A stretch of DNA of 64,000 nt, from contig NC_079149.1 of assembly GCF_945859685.1 (NCBI RefSeq), positions 16,279,118-16,343,117 of the forward strand, written 5' to 3'. This DNA comes from Eupeodes corollae (taxonomy: Eukaryota > Arthropoda > Insecta > Diptera > Syrphidae). The notes below the pieces were generated by a model that made no database searches, had not been told where the DNA came from, and saw nothing but the letters and a program-made list of their open reading frames with translations. Positions 39,622-50,344 of the stretch are shown here, one piece after another (the first letter of the stretch is position 1; each line of letters begins with the position of its first letter). The position numbers and the translations under genes were made by a program.

Positions 39622-40876
39622 AAGGGTGATCACGCTGGATTTCAGACATGGTGTCAAAGAGAAAGATGCTCAGTATGCTTTGACATTTCATCATGAATAG
39701 ACTTACTAACGAGCAACGCTTGCAAATCATTGAATTTTATTACCAAAATCATGTAATGTGTTTCGCGCTTTACGTCCGATTTATGGTCTACATAATCGAC
39801 CAAGTGAGCAAACAATTAATGCGATTGTGACCAAGTTTCGCACTCAGTTTACTTTCTTGGACATTAAACCAACCACACGAATGCGTACAGTGCGTACAGA
39901 AGAGAATATTGCGTCTGTTTCTGAGAGTGTTGCTGAAGACCGTGAAATGTCGATTCGTCGCCGTTCGCAGCAATTGGGTTTGTGTTATTCGACCACATGG
40001 AAGATTTTACGCAAAGATCTTGGTGTAAAACCGTATAAAATACAGCTCGTGCAAGAACTGAAGCCGAACGATCTGCGACAACGTCAAATTTTCAGTGAAT
40101 GGGCCCTAGAAAAGTTGGCAGAAAATCCGCTTTTTTATCGACAAATTTTGTTCAGCGATGAGGCTCATTTCTGGTTGAATGGCTACGTAAATAAGCAAAA
40201 TTGCCGCATTTGGAGTGAAGAGCAACCAGAAGCCGTTCAAGAACTGCCCATGCATCCCAAAAAATGCACTGTTTGGTGTGGTTTGTACGCTGGTGGAATC
40301 ATTGGACCGTATTTTTTCAAAGATGCTGTTGGACGCAACGTTACGGTGAATGGCGATCGCTATCGTTCAATGCTAACAAACTTTTTGTTGCCAAAAATGG
40401 AAGAACTGAACTTGCTTGACATGTGGTTTCAACAAGATGGCGCTACATGCCACACAGCTCGCGATTCTATGGCCATTTTGAGGGAAAACTTCGGAGAACA
40501 ATTCATCTCAAGGAATGGACCGGTAAGTTGGCCACCAAGATCATGCGATTTGACGCCTTTAGACTATTTTTTAATGGGCTACGTCAAGTCTTAAGTCTAC
40601 ACAAATAAGCTAGCAACTATTCCAGCTTTGGAAGACAACGTTTCCGAAGAAATTCGGGCTATTCCGGCCGAAATGCTCGAAAAAGTTACCCAAAATTGGA
40701 CTTTCCGAATGGACCACCTAAGACGCAGCCGCGGTCAACATTTAAATGAAATTATCTTCAAAAAGTAAATGTCATGGACCAATCTAACGTTTCAAATAAA
40801 GAATCGATGAGATTTTGCAAATTTCATGCGTTTTTTTTTTTTTTTAAAGTTCTCAAGCTCTTAAAAAATCACCGTT
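39622..40876 (+). mobile_element. Rosa-type mariner, copy 2 (defective)
   Basis: TA flanks at 39620-39621 and 40877-40878; the ends AAGGGTGAT and, inverted, AACGGTGATTTTTTAAGAG are kept. About 45 bp after the left end, present in copies 1 and 3, is deleted between two GAT triplets, removing part of the 5' inverted repeat. Confidence 0.85.
39694..40768 (+). pseudogene. Mariner transposase of copy 2, frameshifted with a premature stop
   Basis: The original ATG (39694) still gives MNRLTNEQRLQIIEFYYQ, but a short deletion after YYQN shifts the frame until FRALRPIYGLHN. Asp residues in FSDEAHF, WFQQDGATCH and SCDLTPLDYF are kept. The Trp of FLWGY has become Met, as in copy 3. A TAA replaces Lys after YVKS, cutting the last roughly 60 residues. 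It shares eight or more substitutions with copy 3 against copy 1, so the two form a subfamily. Confidence 0.88.
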
Positions 40877-42119
40877 TAGAACAAGAGTACTAATAGCACC
40901 TAAACAAGGTTTTCAAAATACTCAACTGAAAATAAAAACTTTTTTTTTCTGACTCAAATTACTCTGAAACTAAGGTTGACGAAATTTTAAATCCAAGAAA
41001 AAAAGTTAAAGCACATGTCGTTCATTAAAAATTTCAATACCTAAAAATGCTTTATTGATAAAAACATTATTAATCAATTAGGTTTTACATATTTTAAAAT
41101 CCTATAATAAAACAGTGTAATTCATGCAATCAAAACCTTAAAAACCGTTTTTAATCAGTACCGTCTTTTTTAAATGGAAAATAATTTTCTTTCTTCTCTG
41201 GAAATTCTTTTAAAAGCCTTAAGTATCAAATTTTAGCAAATCACGATTTCGATTGTTATGCCCATTGAAAAAATAAAAATATTCTTTTATTTAACTAAGA
41301 TGACTTGCGTTATTTTTACACCCGAATAAATTATAGTATATTTATTTCAACATCGCTCTAAGCAATATACAAAAAAATCTTATGTCTTCTAAGTTAATGT
41401 ACAAGTCACTATGCCGTATGAGTGATTTTTTGCTTTTTTTATTAAGATCATTTTATATGAATTAAAAACGATAATATTCTCAAATTTATTCCAATTTAGC
41501 TAAACTTTTGTTTTTTTTTCTTTATTTTCATTAAAAAAACAAATAAACACATTTTATTTGACAAACATTTGTTCTCAGTACGTATCCATGACTTTTAAGA
41601 GTAATCGTGAAAGCTCTCTTAAAAATATTTCAAAGTGTGTTTTTAGATTTTCAAAAAAAGCACACATGATAATAATTCATTCAAATTGAAATTGCATGAC
41701 TTAAACGACTTTTGACGATCGTTGTTGTGTACAATGGAAAGAAAATTTAATGAATGGTATCACTTTATTGCATGATCTAAGCGAATAAATATTTGTTTGT
41801 TTTAATTTTTGTTAAAAAAATAAACAAAAATTATCAGAAAATATCGTATGATCACAGATCTATTTTAACATTAGATCAAACAATTTTGACAGTTGACAAA
41901 GAATTTGAGAAAAAACGTTCTTAAGTAAAATATTTGTTTCGTTTGATTGTTGTTTATGACATTAGACTTATAGGGTCTGACATCTAACTTTTTTTTCAAC
42001 TAGTGCTTATTTCGTAAATGGTAACCTTCGATCATGCCTGATTTGACAGATAATTAGTTTTATCCTTCCGCTGAACGAATATGGTTATGTATACATACTC
42101 TTAAACAACGCTGCAAAAT
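40877..42119. other. AT-rich intergenic DNA, no gene seen
   Basis: About 1.2 kb of low-complexity AT-rich sequence. I see no coding pattern, terminal repeat or tandem array. Confidence 0.5.
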
Positions 42120-42350
42120 ATTGCCGGCGATCGACTTAGAAAAGATGCCAATTTTGCCAAAAAAATCATCTTTTCAGATGAAGCTCATTTTGATCTTGGT
42201 GGGTCCTTAAACAAGCGAATTTGTAGCAAAAATTAACAAGGAGTGGCCGTTACATTCAATGGCGATCATTATCGGGTCTATTGAAGAAGAGTATATTGGC
42301 AAAATTTGGTTTCAACAGGAGGGCGCTACGTGCCACACAGCTACACTTGA
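42120..42350 (+). pseudogene. Short mariner fragment
   Basis: FAKKIIFSDEAHFDLGGSLN, then NGDHYRVY and IWFQQEGATCHTA in different frames. This is a mariner DDE core with most of the interval between the first two Asp regions deleted. The second Asp has become Glu. Confidence 0.7.
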
Positions 42351-42806
42351 TGTTTTTGTAGCACTTAATATTTTATGTATGTTTTTACGTTTATTCACCT
42401 CATCAATTTTTATAAATATGTTCAAGAAAGTTGAAAACTGTTTCAATTTTTCTTTAATTATTAATTTTTAAATAAATAGTTATAAAACACATTTTTTAAG
42501 ATCCCATAGTTAATTATTGTAATCGGTCTGATTTGTCAAATTGAAAATGTTGACAATTCCCGACGTTTCGAGATGTTGTGTTTACGTACGCTTATGTCCA
42601 ACGTCCATACATTCGGCAAGCTTTTTTCGTTGTTTATATTTCAGGAACCAGTAAAAGTATCGACTTTAAATAAATTTACAAATCTAATCTGTACTTTTAA
42701 TATAAGAAATAAAAACTTTCAAAAAACGCTACTAAAATTGGTAAACATTGATTCCCGACTAAAAATCTCGGTAACTTAATGAGATATTGAAATCAAACTT
42801 ATTTTA

Positions 42807-44065
42807 AACGGTGATTTTTTAAGATTTGAGAACTTTAAAAAAAAAAAAACGCATACAATTTGTAAAATCTCATCGATTCTTTATTTGAAACGTTAGATTG
42901 GTCCATGACATTTACTTTTTGAAAATAATTTCATTTAAATGTTGACCGCGGCTGCGTCTTAGGTGGTCCATTCGGAAAGTCCAATTTTGGGTAACTTTTT
43001 CTTTCAAAGCTGGAATAGTTGCTGGCTTATTTGTGTAGACTTTAGACTTGACGTAGCCCATTAAAAAATAGTCTAAAGGCGTCAAATCGCATGATCTTGG
43101 TGGCCAACTTACCGGTCCATTCCTTGAGATGAATTGTTCTCCGAAGTTTTCCCTCAAAATGGCCATAGAATCGCGAGCTGTGTGGCATGTAGCGCCATCT
43201 TGTTGAAACCACATGTCAAGCAAGTTCAGTTCTTCCATTTTTGGCAACAAAAAGTTTGTTAGCATTGAACGATAGCGATCGCCATTCACCGTAACGTTGC
43301 GTCCAACAGCATCTTTGAAAAAATACGGTCCAATGATTCCACCAGCGTACAAACCACACCAAACAGTGCATTTTTTGGGATGCATGGGCAGTTCTTGAAC
43401 GGCTTCTGGTTGCTCTTCACTCCAAATGCGGCAATTTTGCTTATTTACGTAGCCATTCAACCAGAAATGAGCCTCATCGCTGAACAAAATTTGTCGATAA
43501 AAAAGCGGATTTTCTGCCAACTTTTCTAGGGCCCATTCACTGAAAATTTGACGTTGTCGCAGATCGTTCGGCTTCAGTTCTTGCACGAGCTGTATTTTAT
43601 ACGGTTTTACACCAAGATCTTTGCGTAAAATCTTCCATGTGGTCGAATAACACAAACCCAATTGCTGCGAACGGCGACGAATCGACATTTCACGGTCTTC
43701 AGCAACACTCTCAGAAACAGACGCAATATTCTCTTCTGTACGCACTGTACGCATTCGTGTGGTTGGTTTAATGTCCAAGAAAGTAAACTGAGTGCGAAAC
43801 TTGGTCACAATCGCATTAATTGTTTGCTCACTTGGTCGATTATGTAGACCATAAATCGGACGTAAAGCGCGAAACACATTTCGAAACGAACACTGATTTT
43901 GGTAATAAAATTCAATGATTTGCAAGCGTTGCTCGTTAGTAAGTCTATTCATGATGAAATGTCAAAGCATACTGAGCATCTTTATCTTTGACACCATGTC
44001 TGAAATCCCGCGTGATCTATCAAATACTAATGCATGAAAATCCTAACCTCAAAAAAATCACCCTT
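42807..44065 (-). mobile_element. Rosa-type mariner, copy 3
   Basis: TA flanks at 42805-42806 and 44066-44067. The ends are AACGGTGATTTTTTAAG and, inverted, AAGGGTGATTTTTTTGAGG. It carries an open transposase frame with an in-frame deletion. Confidence 0.9.
42912..43952 (-). CDS. Mariner transposase of copy 3 (346 aa, 15-residue in-frame deletion)
   Basis: Open from MNRLTNEQRLQIIEFYYQNQ to LNEIIFKK. Compared with copy 1 it lacks 15 residues between IPAL and EKVTQNW in the C-terminal region. All three catalytic Asp regions (FSDEAHF, WFQQDGATCH, SCDLTPLDYF) are present, but FLWGY reads FLMGY. It is the same subfamily as copy 2. Whether the deletion and the Trp-to-Met change leave it active cannot be read from sequence; it is probably impaired. 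Confidence 0.88.
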   Translation of the reverse strand: MNRLTNEQRLQIIEFYYQNQCSFRNVFRALRPIYGLHNRPSEQTINAIVTKFRTQFTFLDIKPTTRMRTVRTEENIASVSESVAEDREMSIRRRSQQLGLCYSTTWKILRKDLGVKPYKIQLVQELKPNDLRQRQIFSEWALEKLAENPLFYRQILFSDEAHFWLNGYVNKQNCRIWSEEQPEAVQELPMHPKKCTVWCGLYAGGIIGPYFFKDAVGRNVTVNGDRYRSMLTNFLLPKMEELNLLDMWFQQDGATCHTARDSMAILRENFGEQFISRNGPVSWPPRSCDLTPLDYFLMGYVKSKVYTNKPATIPALKEKVTQNWTFRMDHLRRSRGQHLNEIIFKK

Positions 44066-44258
44066 TAGTATAATTTGGTTTAAATTGTTTATTTGATAAA
44101 TTTTATACTATTTCAATTGGCGATATAATTAAGAACGATTTGTTTCTTGTTTTATTATTTCGTTTTAAACGTTAAAATTTGTAAGTAAGTTTAATAATTT
44201 GTTTGAAAATTAACTGAATTACAAATCCTCACTTTGTTTTAAAACAGAGAAAGAGATA

Positions 44259-44895
44259 TGGGAAAGAACAAAAGCTGTACAAAAAATCTGAGGAAGAAAT
44301 AATAAATCTAAGGAATAATGAAAACTTGTCATATAAGGAAATTGCAAATAAGCTTAATTGCTACAAAACGATGGTTTTCAATGCCATTAAATATATTGAA
44401 AACCACAAAACCACAGAACTCGTTGCAAGACGGAGAGGACCCCGTAAAACCACTGAAGCCCAGGATAGGTTAATTGTTCGTACTGGGAAAAAAACCATTT
44501 TTGAGTTCTAGAGCAATACGAAGGGAAGTTTACGGTGAAGACCCAAATGCACTTTCAGCACGCTCTATTAGAGAACGATTGTGTGAGAGCCAGCTATTTG
44601 GAAGATCGGCCAGAAAAAAACCACTGCTCTCATTAAAAAACCGAAAGGCTAGGTTAGCTTTTGCAAGAGAACATGAGAACTGGACCATCTCACAGTGGAA
44701 AAAAATATTGTGGAGTGACGAAACTAAGATCAATAAAGTCGGTTCCGATGGAAAGCAATATGTTCGACGACCAAAAAACGAAGTATTCAACCCTAAGTAC
44801 ACAACTGTCACCCTTAAACATGGGGGTGGAAGTGCCATACTATGGGGTTGCATGTTATATAAGGGAACCGGTCCGTTATATCGCATAGAAGGTAT
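44259..44895 (+). pseudogene. Tc1-like transposase B, 5' part, interrupted by a LINE
   Basis: ATG 44259 gives MGKNKSCTKNLRKK, a stop, then NLSYKEIANKLNCYKTMVFN (HTH), RRRGPRKTTEAQDRLIVR, and after a frameshift ARSIRERLCESQLFGRSARK, KKILWSDETKINKVGSDGKQ (first Asp) and LKHGGGSAILWGC. It breaks off at TGPLYRIEGI, where the LINE tail begins. The continuation LENVMLPYADAELP and QDNDPKHTARATK (second Asp) resumes at 47343-47465. No terminal inverted repeat was recognised upstream. Confidence 0.85.
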
Positions 44896-47342
44896 AATTC
44901 AATTCAATTCAATTTCGTTATTGTAAACAATACACTAAGACAATGTCTTTTATAGTAATTGTACTTTGGTTGAACAATTAAAGTGCTGTTTGATTCTATA
45001 TACAATAAGATAATACTTAGGCTGCTAAAAATGTATATATATTTTTTTTTTTAATAATACATATAAGACTTTTCCTCTCTTCTTCTTTCCTATTTTCCCC
45101 TTGACATCCTAGTTGTTCGAAAAATGTTTAAAAACCTCGGTCTTGAAACTTACTGCATCCGTTATCCTCTTAATGCTAACCGGCAAAGAGTTTAAAAGGC
45201 GAATGCTGTGAACGAAGAACAACCGTGAGGAATTTAGATATCTAAAAGTTGGAATAACTAGATTATTTGTTCTTGACGATGTAGAGAACTCAATTTTTTC
45301 ATAAAGGTACTCAGGTGTTCTTGTGCGAATAATTCTGTGGAGAAAGATACAAATACGGAAATTTACGTATTGGACCATAGTGCACTTAAGAATTTTTTTG
45401 CTGAAAGCAGAGATATGGTCATATCTGCGAATACCATAAACGTAGCGAGTCATGTCATTAAGCGCCACACGTAGTTTGTATTCAGATAAAGAATCCAATT
45501 TCGGATACACGACTTCAGAAAAGGAAATGATTGGTACGAGTAGAGTTCTCATAAGACGAAGTTTTGTTTCTTGAGGAGTAAAAGAATTAGATACCCATAG
45601 TTTTCTTAAAGTTCCGTAAATACGTGCAATGACATAATTTATATGGTCTCTGCAAGAGAGATCCCTAGAGATTTTGAATCCAACACTGGTCACAGAATCT
45701 ACAAAACTAACATGGGCACTATTCAAAGTAATCGAAGGTAGATCTCTATAGTTGTATGTCTTCTTAGAAATTAGTAGGGCTTGACTTTTATTTTGATTGA
45801 GCACTAGACCATTTTCCTTAGCCCAGTTAGAAATTCTCTCAAGATCTTCATTAACGCGAAAGACAAGATCCTCTATTAAACCGATTCTACGTGAGAGATA
45901 AATTTGTATATCATCTGCATATAGATGAAAAGAGACGTGCTCACAAACCGAAGGCAAATCGTTGATAAAGGCACAAAACAAAATTGGCCCCAGAATAGAG
46001 CCTTGTGGCACACCCATCTTCAAGTACGTATGTGCTGAAAAATTGTTTCCAACACACACACGCTGAGTTCTGTTACACAAATAACTACCAATGAGACGAA
46101 CAGCTGAATTCGAAAAACCAAAGTAGTGCTCAAGTTTTTGACAAAGAACTCGATGATCAACTTTGTCAAAAGCCTTCGAGAAGTCCAATAGGCACAGTAC
46201 TGAGATATTGTCTTTATCGTATTCAAGTCTTATATCCACTAAGATCTTTACCATTGCTGTAGAGCAGGAATGGTTAGCTCTAAATCCAGATTGGTATGGA
46301 GACAGCAATCTTTTGGACGTAAAATGGTCAATAATTTGTTTAGTAAGGATTTTTTCGAGAACTTTGGACATGCAAGGTAAAATGCTTACTGGCCGGTAGT
46401 CGGCGAGTTCGGAAGGTGTGGGTTTTTTCGGAACAGGAGTTATCCTGGCTGCTTTCCACGCAATAGGAAACGTAGAAGTGACAATACAGTGATTAAAAAC
46501 ATGAGTGAGAGCGTTAATCAAGCAGGGTAGGACAAGTTTCAAAAATCTTAGCGGAATACCGTCTTCGCCTATAGCTACGAACCTCAAAGATTTAAAAGTT
46601 CGTATAATTTCGTCTTTAGTTACCGTCTCAAAGCAAAAATCGTTAACTCCATCATAAAGTAAGCCAGCCTTGGGCTCAAAGCTAGTAGTTAATTGATTTG
46701 TTTGAGTAAACTGATTGTTGAGGTCATTAGGATCAAGTTCACACTTAGAAATTGGCTTTTTACCAATACCAATGTCACGAAGATTTTTCCAGAGCTGTTT
46801 AGAAGAAAGATTTGTATTGAGTTTCGAGGCGAAAAAGTTACGTTTGGCGCAACGGGTAATGAGAGTTGCCTGATTACGAAAGTAGCAGTATTGTCGCCAA
46901 GTTGTAGCATTTGGAGAAAGCCGCCACTTGAGGTAGTATTTTCTGCGACTTTTAATCGCATTCTTTACTTCAAAGTTGTACCATGGACATTTCTCGTTTT
47001 GAATTCTTACCGTTTTTAGAGGAACATGCGTTTCGAACAATCTCTTCACATGGTTGTAAATGAAGTTTAGTTTGTTATCTACATGCACTAAATTGTAACA
47101 ATCACTATAGGCCACGCTGCTGGCATCGATATAAAAAACTTCTACATCGAGGGCTTTAAAATTTCTAAAAGTAAATGTGGAAGGAACTTGGGAATGAGAA
47201 AAATCAATACCATAAGTACAAAAAACTAAGTCGTGGTCTGATATTCCATCAAAACATAATTGATCATTGAGAATAATGTTTGTTGGTTCAGATACAATAA
47301 TGAGGTCAAGTAGGCTTGGGGAAAAATGAATGCCCAAAGCTA
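44896..47342 (-). mobile_element. 5'-truncated CR1/L2/Jockey-group LINE inserted in Tc1 B
   Basis: Its 3' end (44896-44915) is a short TTGAATTGAATTGAATT run rather than poly(A), as in CR1/L2-like elements. The 5' edge is the point near 47342 where LINE coding gives way to antisense Tc1. About 15 bp of the Tc1 frame appear lost at the junction. Confidence 0.8.
45109..47342 (-). CDS. LINE endonuclease (C-terminal end) and reverse transcriptase, 5' truncated
   Basis: About 744 codons without a stop. It opens with the end of an APE-type endonuclease (FSPSLLDLIIVSEP, then GISDHDLVF). The RT follows: KSLRFVAIGEDGIPLRFLK, ITPVPKKPTPSELADYRPVS, LLDFSKAFDKVDHRVLCQ, GVPQGSILGPILFCAFINDL and HLYADDIQIYLSR with an intact YADD. 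The tail SSRTNNLVIPTFRYLNSSRL and RLLNSLPVSIKRITDA is typical of the CR1/Jockey group. The frame runs on to 47433, but its first 30 residues are antisense Tc1 sequence and not part of the LINE. A dead-on-arrival insertion, yet young, since the frame is undamaged. Confidence 0.9.
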
Positions 47343-47465
47343 CATAAACATCCTTGAAAACGTTATGCTGCCCTATGCAGATGCAGAGTTGCCCGTGACT
47401 TGAAAATTTATGCAGGACAATGACCCTAAGCATACTGCGCGAGCAACTAAACCATGGTTTTCCAA
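47343..47465 (+). pseudogene. Tc1-like transposase B, resumed part
   Basis: Reads NILENVMLPYADAELPVT, a stop, then QDNDPKHTARATKPWFSNN with the second catalytic Asp. It is cut by a switch into Helitron helicase sequence in a compatible frame. Confidence 0.8.
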
Positions 47466-47830
47466 TAATTCTGTTGAATTCGCGTTAGCATCATCTGGGA
47501 TTGCGGCAACTCTTCTAGATTGCGGTAGTGCTGCCCATTCCGCGCTTAAGTGACCACTCAATTTAAACATAATTGATACTCCACAACGCAATATTTCCCA
47601 AACATTGCAATGGGAAAATTGTTAAAGCAAATCTAGCTCATTGTTTGGGATGAGTGCACAATGGCACATAAGACATAAGAAATCAATTGAAGCACTGAAG
47701 GATCTTCGACGATTCTCGAATCTCGAATACCAATGATTCCGACTGATCTTCCTTTTGATTTCAAACGATTGCAATTTGCGGCTCGCCTTGCGTTGGCAAT
47801 GACGATTAATAAGTCACATTAACTTTTTCT
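47466..47830 (+). pseudogene. Helitron PIF1-like helicase fragment
   Basis: ASSGIAATLLDCGSAAHSAL, IIDTPQRNISQT and KKSIEALKDLRR match the Walker A-downstream part of Helitron helicases. After an internal loss, IPMIPTDLPFDFKRLQFAAR and LALAMTINKS match the C-terminal motif. Stops are present. No Helitron ends seen here. Confidence 0.75.
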
Positions 47831-48165
47831 GGAAAAAACTGGACACTTTTGTCTGGATTTTTTTTTATGTTCAGATTTTTTAAAACCGCCATTTCTCGAA
47901 GTTTTTGAAGACTTACAATTTGTTCAATAGGGGCTGAATTCTATTCAGCCCATTCAATTGCAGTATTAAAAGCTTTTATAGCAGTTTCAGCCTTTTTTTG
48001 GAACAGGAATGTCAACCTCGGGCCTACTTTCATTTCATAATTCATCTTTTGCAATGAAACAATATTAACTTCGTAGACTTCCTCATTGTTGTAAATGGTT
48101 TTGCGTACCCAATCATACGTTTCTTTATTCGAAATGGATTCGTTGACAGAAATATCTTAGAAGAG
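47831..48165 (-). other. Possible coding remnant, unrecognised
   Basis: The minus strand gives SNKETYDWVRKTIYNNEEVY and KKAETAIKAFNTAIEWAE in one frame with a stop shortly after. The amino-acid pattern looks protein-like but I cannot assign a family. Confidence 0.25.
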
Positions 48166-48199
48166 TGTTGATATGGATTCTACGACCGCGTATTCATTG

Positions 48200-48720
48200 A
48201 TAATTTGAGCTCGTGCTCAAAGGTAGCTCTTCCTCATCTTCCCAGCGATTCCTGCTTGTTCTTTGATGCGTTCCAGTATAACTTTTGCTACTATTTTGGC
48301 ACCGGCAGGTAGAACGCAATTCCTCTCTAGTTTTGAACTTTGAAGGATCTCCTTTTTTTGGGAGCTTGACGATAATTCCCTTCTTCTACTCATGGGGGAA
48401 ACTTTGGGTGGTCCAGGCTTCTTTTATGAGGAGATGAAGCAGTTCGCTTGATGACGTTGGCGCTGCTTCTAAAATCTCTGCGAGAATTCCATCAAGTCCT
48501 ACCGTTTTGTTGTTCTTTAGTGCTTTATTTGCGCAACGATCTCAATTTAACTGAGAGGTGTGGTGCGGATTCGGGGATTAGTTTCTTCAGGCACTTCAGA
48601 AGGTATCAGCTACACGTTGTTTAGAAATACTCGGTTTAGAACCGAGGAAAAGTGTTCTTTCCACCTTCTGACTTGCTCATCCACCGAACTTTTCACCAGG
48701 GCTGTGTGCACCTCTGTAAA
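48200..48720 (-). pseudogene. LINE RT remnant (endonuclease-RT linker and RT start)
   Basis: Minus-strand pieces read DEQVRRWKEHFSSVLNR, then in other frames LLHLLIKEAWTTQSFPHEWK and KGIIVKLPKKGD. These are the linker and first RT motifs of RTE/Jockey-like LINEs. Many frameshifts; only the start of RT remains. Confidence 0.65.
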
Positions 48721-48962
48721 CGGTCCTGCTCATAGACAAACCATATAAAGACCGGAATCTTTCGTACGTTTTACCCTCCAACACCCATTTGTTTACATTG
48801 TTGTATTTGTAATTTGTCATGACGTCCATTTTGAAATTTGAAATGCAACAACAATTCGATGCGGTGTATTTACTTGTTTTGACAGTAGTTTTTTTTTTAT
48901 TAAAATAGCTGTGGTGAGAATTTGACTTCTACGACGAATTGTTTTGTTTACTAAAATGCCGC

Positions 48963-49503
48963 AAAATACGAACATTGGAACTCACTTGGTCATGTTCTTA
49001 AAAGTTTTTTAGATTTTTACAAAAAAGTGTGAATGCATTGTTCTTACTCACACTTCAACGATTCCAGGAAGGTATAAACCATTCCTGTAGGTACATTATT
49101 GTACCAAGGACACGACCGAATGAGTTCCAATGTTTGCATTTTTAAACATTTTCGATAGGAAAATACGAACATTGGAACTCACTCGGAGGTGCTTTTTTAA
49201 GTTGTTTTGTTTTTTACTAAAAAGTATGAACGCAAAGTTCCTACTCACACTTCAAGGATTCCAGGAAGGTATAAACCATTCCTGTAGGTACATTATTGTA
49301 CCAAGGACACGACCGATTGAGTTCCAATGTTTGCATTTTTAAACATTTTCGATAGGAAAATGCGAACATTGGAACTCAATCGGTCGTGTCCTTGGTACAA
49401 TAATGTACCTACAGGTAAAAAAACAACTTAAAAAAGCACCTCCGAGTGAGTTCCAATGTTCGTATTTTCCTATCGAAAATGTTTAAAAATGCGAACATTG
49501 GAA
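48963..49503. repeat. Tandem and inverted 197-bp MITE multimer
   Basis: Two direct units, 48963-49159 and 49160-49356, each run from AAAATACGAACATTGGAACT to a TGAGTTCCAATGTTTGCATT end plus a spacer TAAACATTTTCGATAGG. From 49357 the sequence turns back as the complement of 49279-49338 and then of 49129-49212, skipping about 65 bp. Each unit also holds the small hairpin GGTACATTATTGTACC. Non-coding. Confidence 0.85.
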
Positions 49504-50344
49504 TTTTTGTTGACGTTTTCAAACTCACCTCGAAGAAATAAACATTCAAGTTATGTGTGATGTTGAGGTGATGTCACACTTTTATTATTTATTTTTATTT
49601 GAAAAACTAAACTTATATTGAAATTGTTAAAACTTGGTCACTGTTTTGTAATTATCAAAATTCTTTTATGAAATAGTCATCGTTTTTAAATTTGATAAAA
49701 AAGAATTATTATAACATTTAAAAATATAATTTTTGGAACGTTTAATTTTACCTCAATCAGAACTCTATATTAGATTCAAAATTAAAAAAAAAAATAATGT
49801 TTTACATTTTCGCTAATATATTTCAGGTTTTCTTTACATAATACAACAAATGAATTGAAAAGTGTATTATACGTAGTACACACTTTTAAATATAGTATTT
49901 AAATATATAAAAAATTAACAATTTCTTGCCACTTCTTCTTACAAAAGTTTCTTTAGCATTTAAATAAGCTCTTTTAAAAAAAATTATTTATCTTGGGTAT
50001 ACTTTAATAAATATTCGATTATTCCTATCAAAATAAGACTACGTATGTAAATACTCAAGGAAGGAAACAATAATTCAATTGAAATATATTTTTTTGGTAA
50101 TTTTCTCAATCTTTTCCACGCGAAACTATAAGAATGATACTAACTTCTTATTTTGTATCTGACACAAAATTTTGTTTTTAATATTTTGATAAAGTTGTAG
50201 ACGAATCGACAGATGACTGCGAAAGCGAATTTTTCAGTGTGGGTGACACTCCAACCTCTATTAATTTATTTTTTAATATTTGTGATAGTACATAGTTTGA
50301 CAGATCAAAATCTAAATGACTTAAAAGTATGGCAGGTTTCTAGT
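49504..50344. other. AT-rich DNA with a diverged Rep-X-like end
   Basis: Most of it shows nothing. At 50203-50265 GAATCGACAGATG...CAGTGTGGGTGACACTCCAACCTCTATT parallels the Rep-X terminus (AATCGACAGACGGGATGG ... CAGTGTGGGTCGCATCCCAG), so an older relative may end here. Confidence 0.45.

Noticed and set aside
39788..39973. Identical 61-codon antisense ORFs in mariner copies 2 and 3
   Set aside because: Identity follows from the two copies being close relatives; the sense transposase explains it.
47343..47433. First 30 codons of the long minus-strand ORF as part of the LINE protein
   Set aside because: They are the antisense of Tc1 transposase sequence (NILENVMLPYADAELP ... QDNDPKHT) and do not belong to the LINE.
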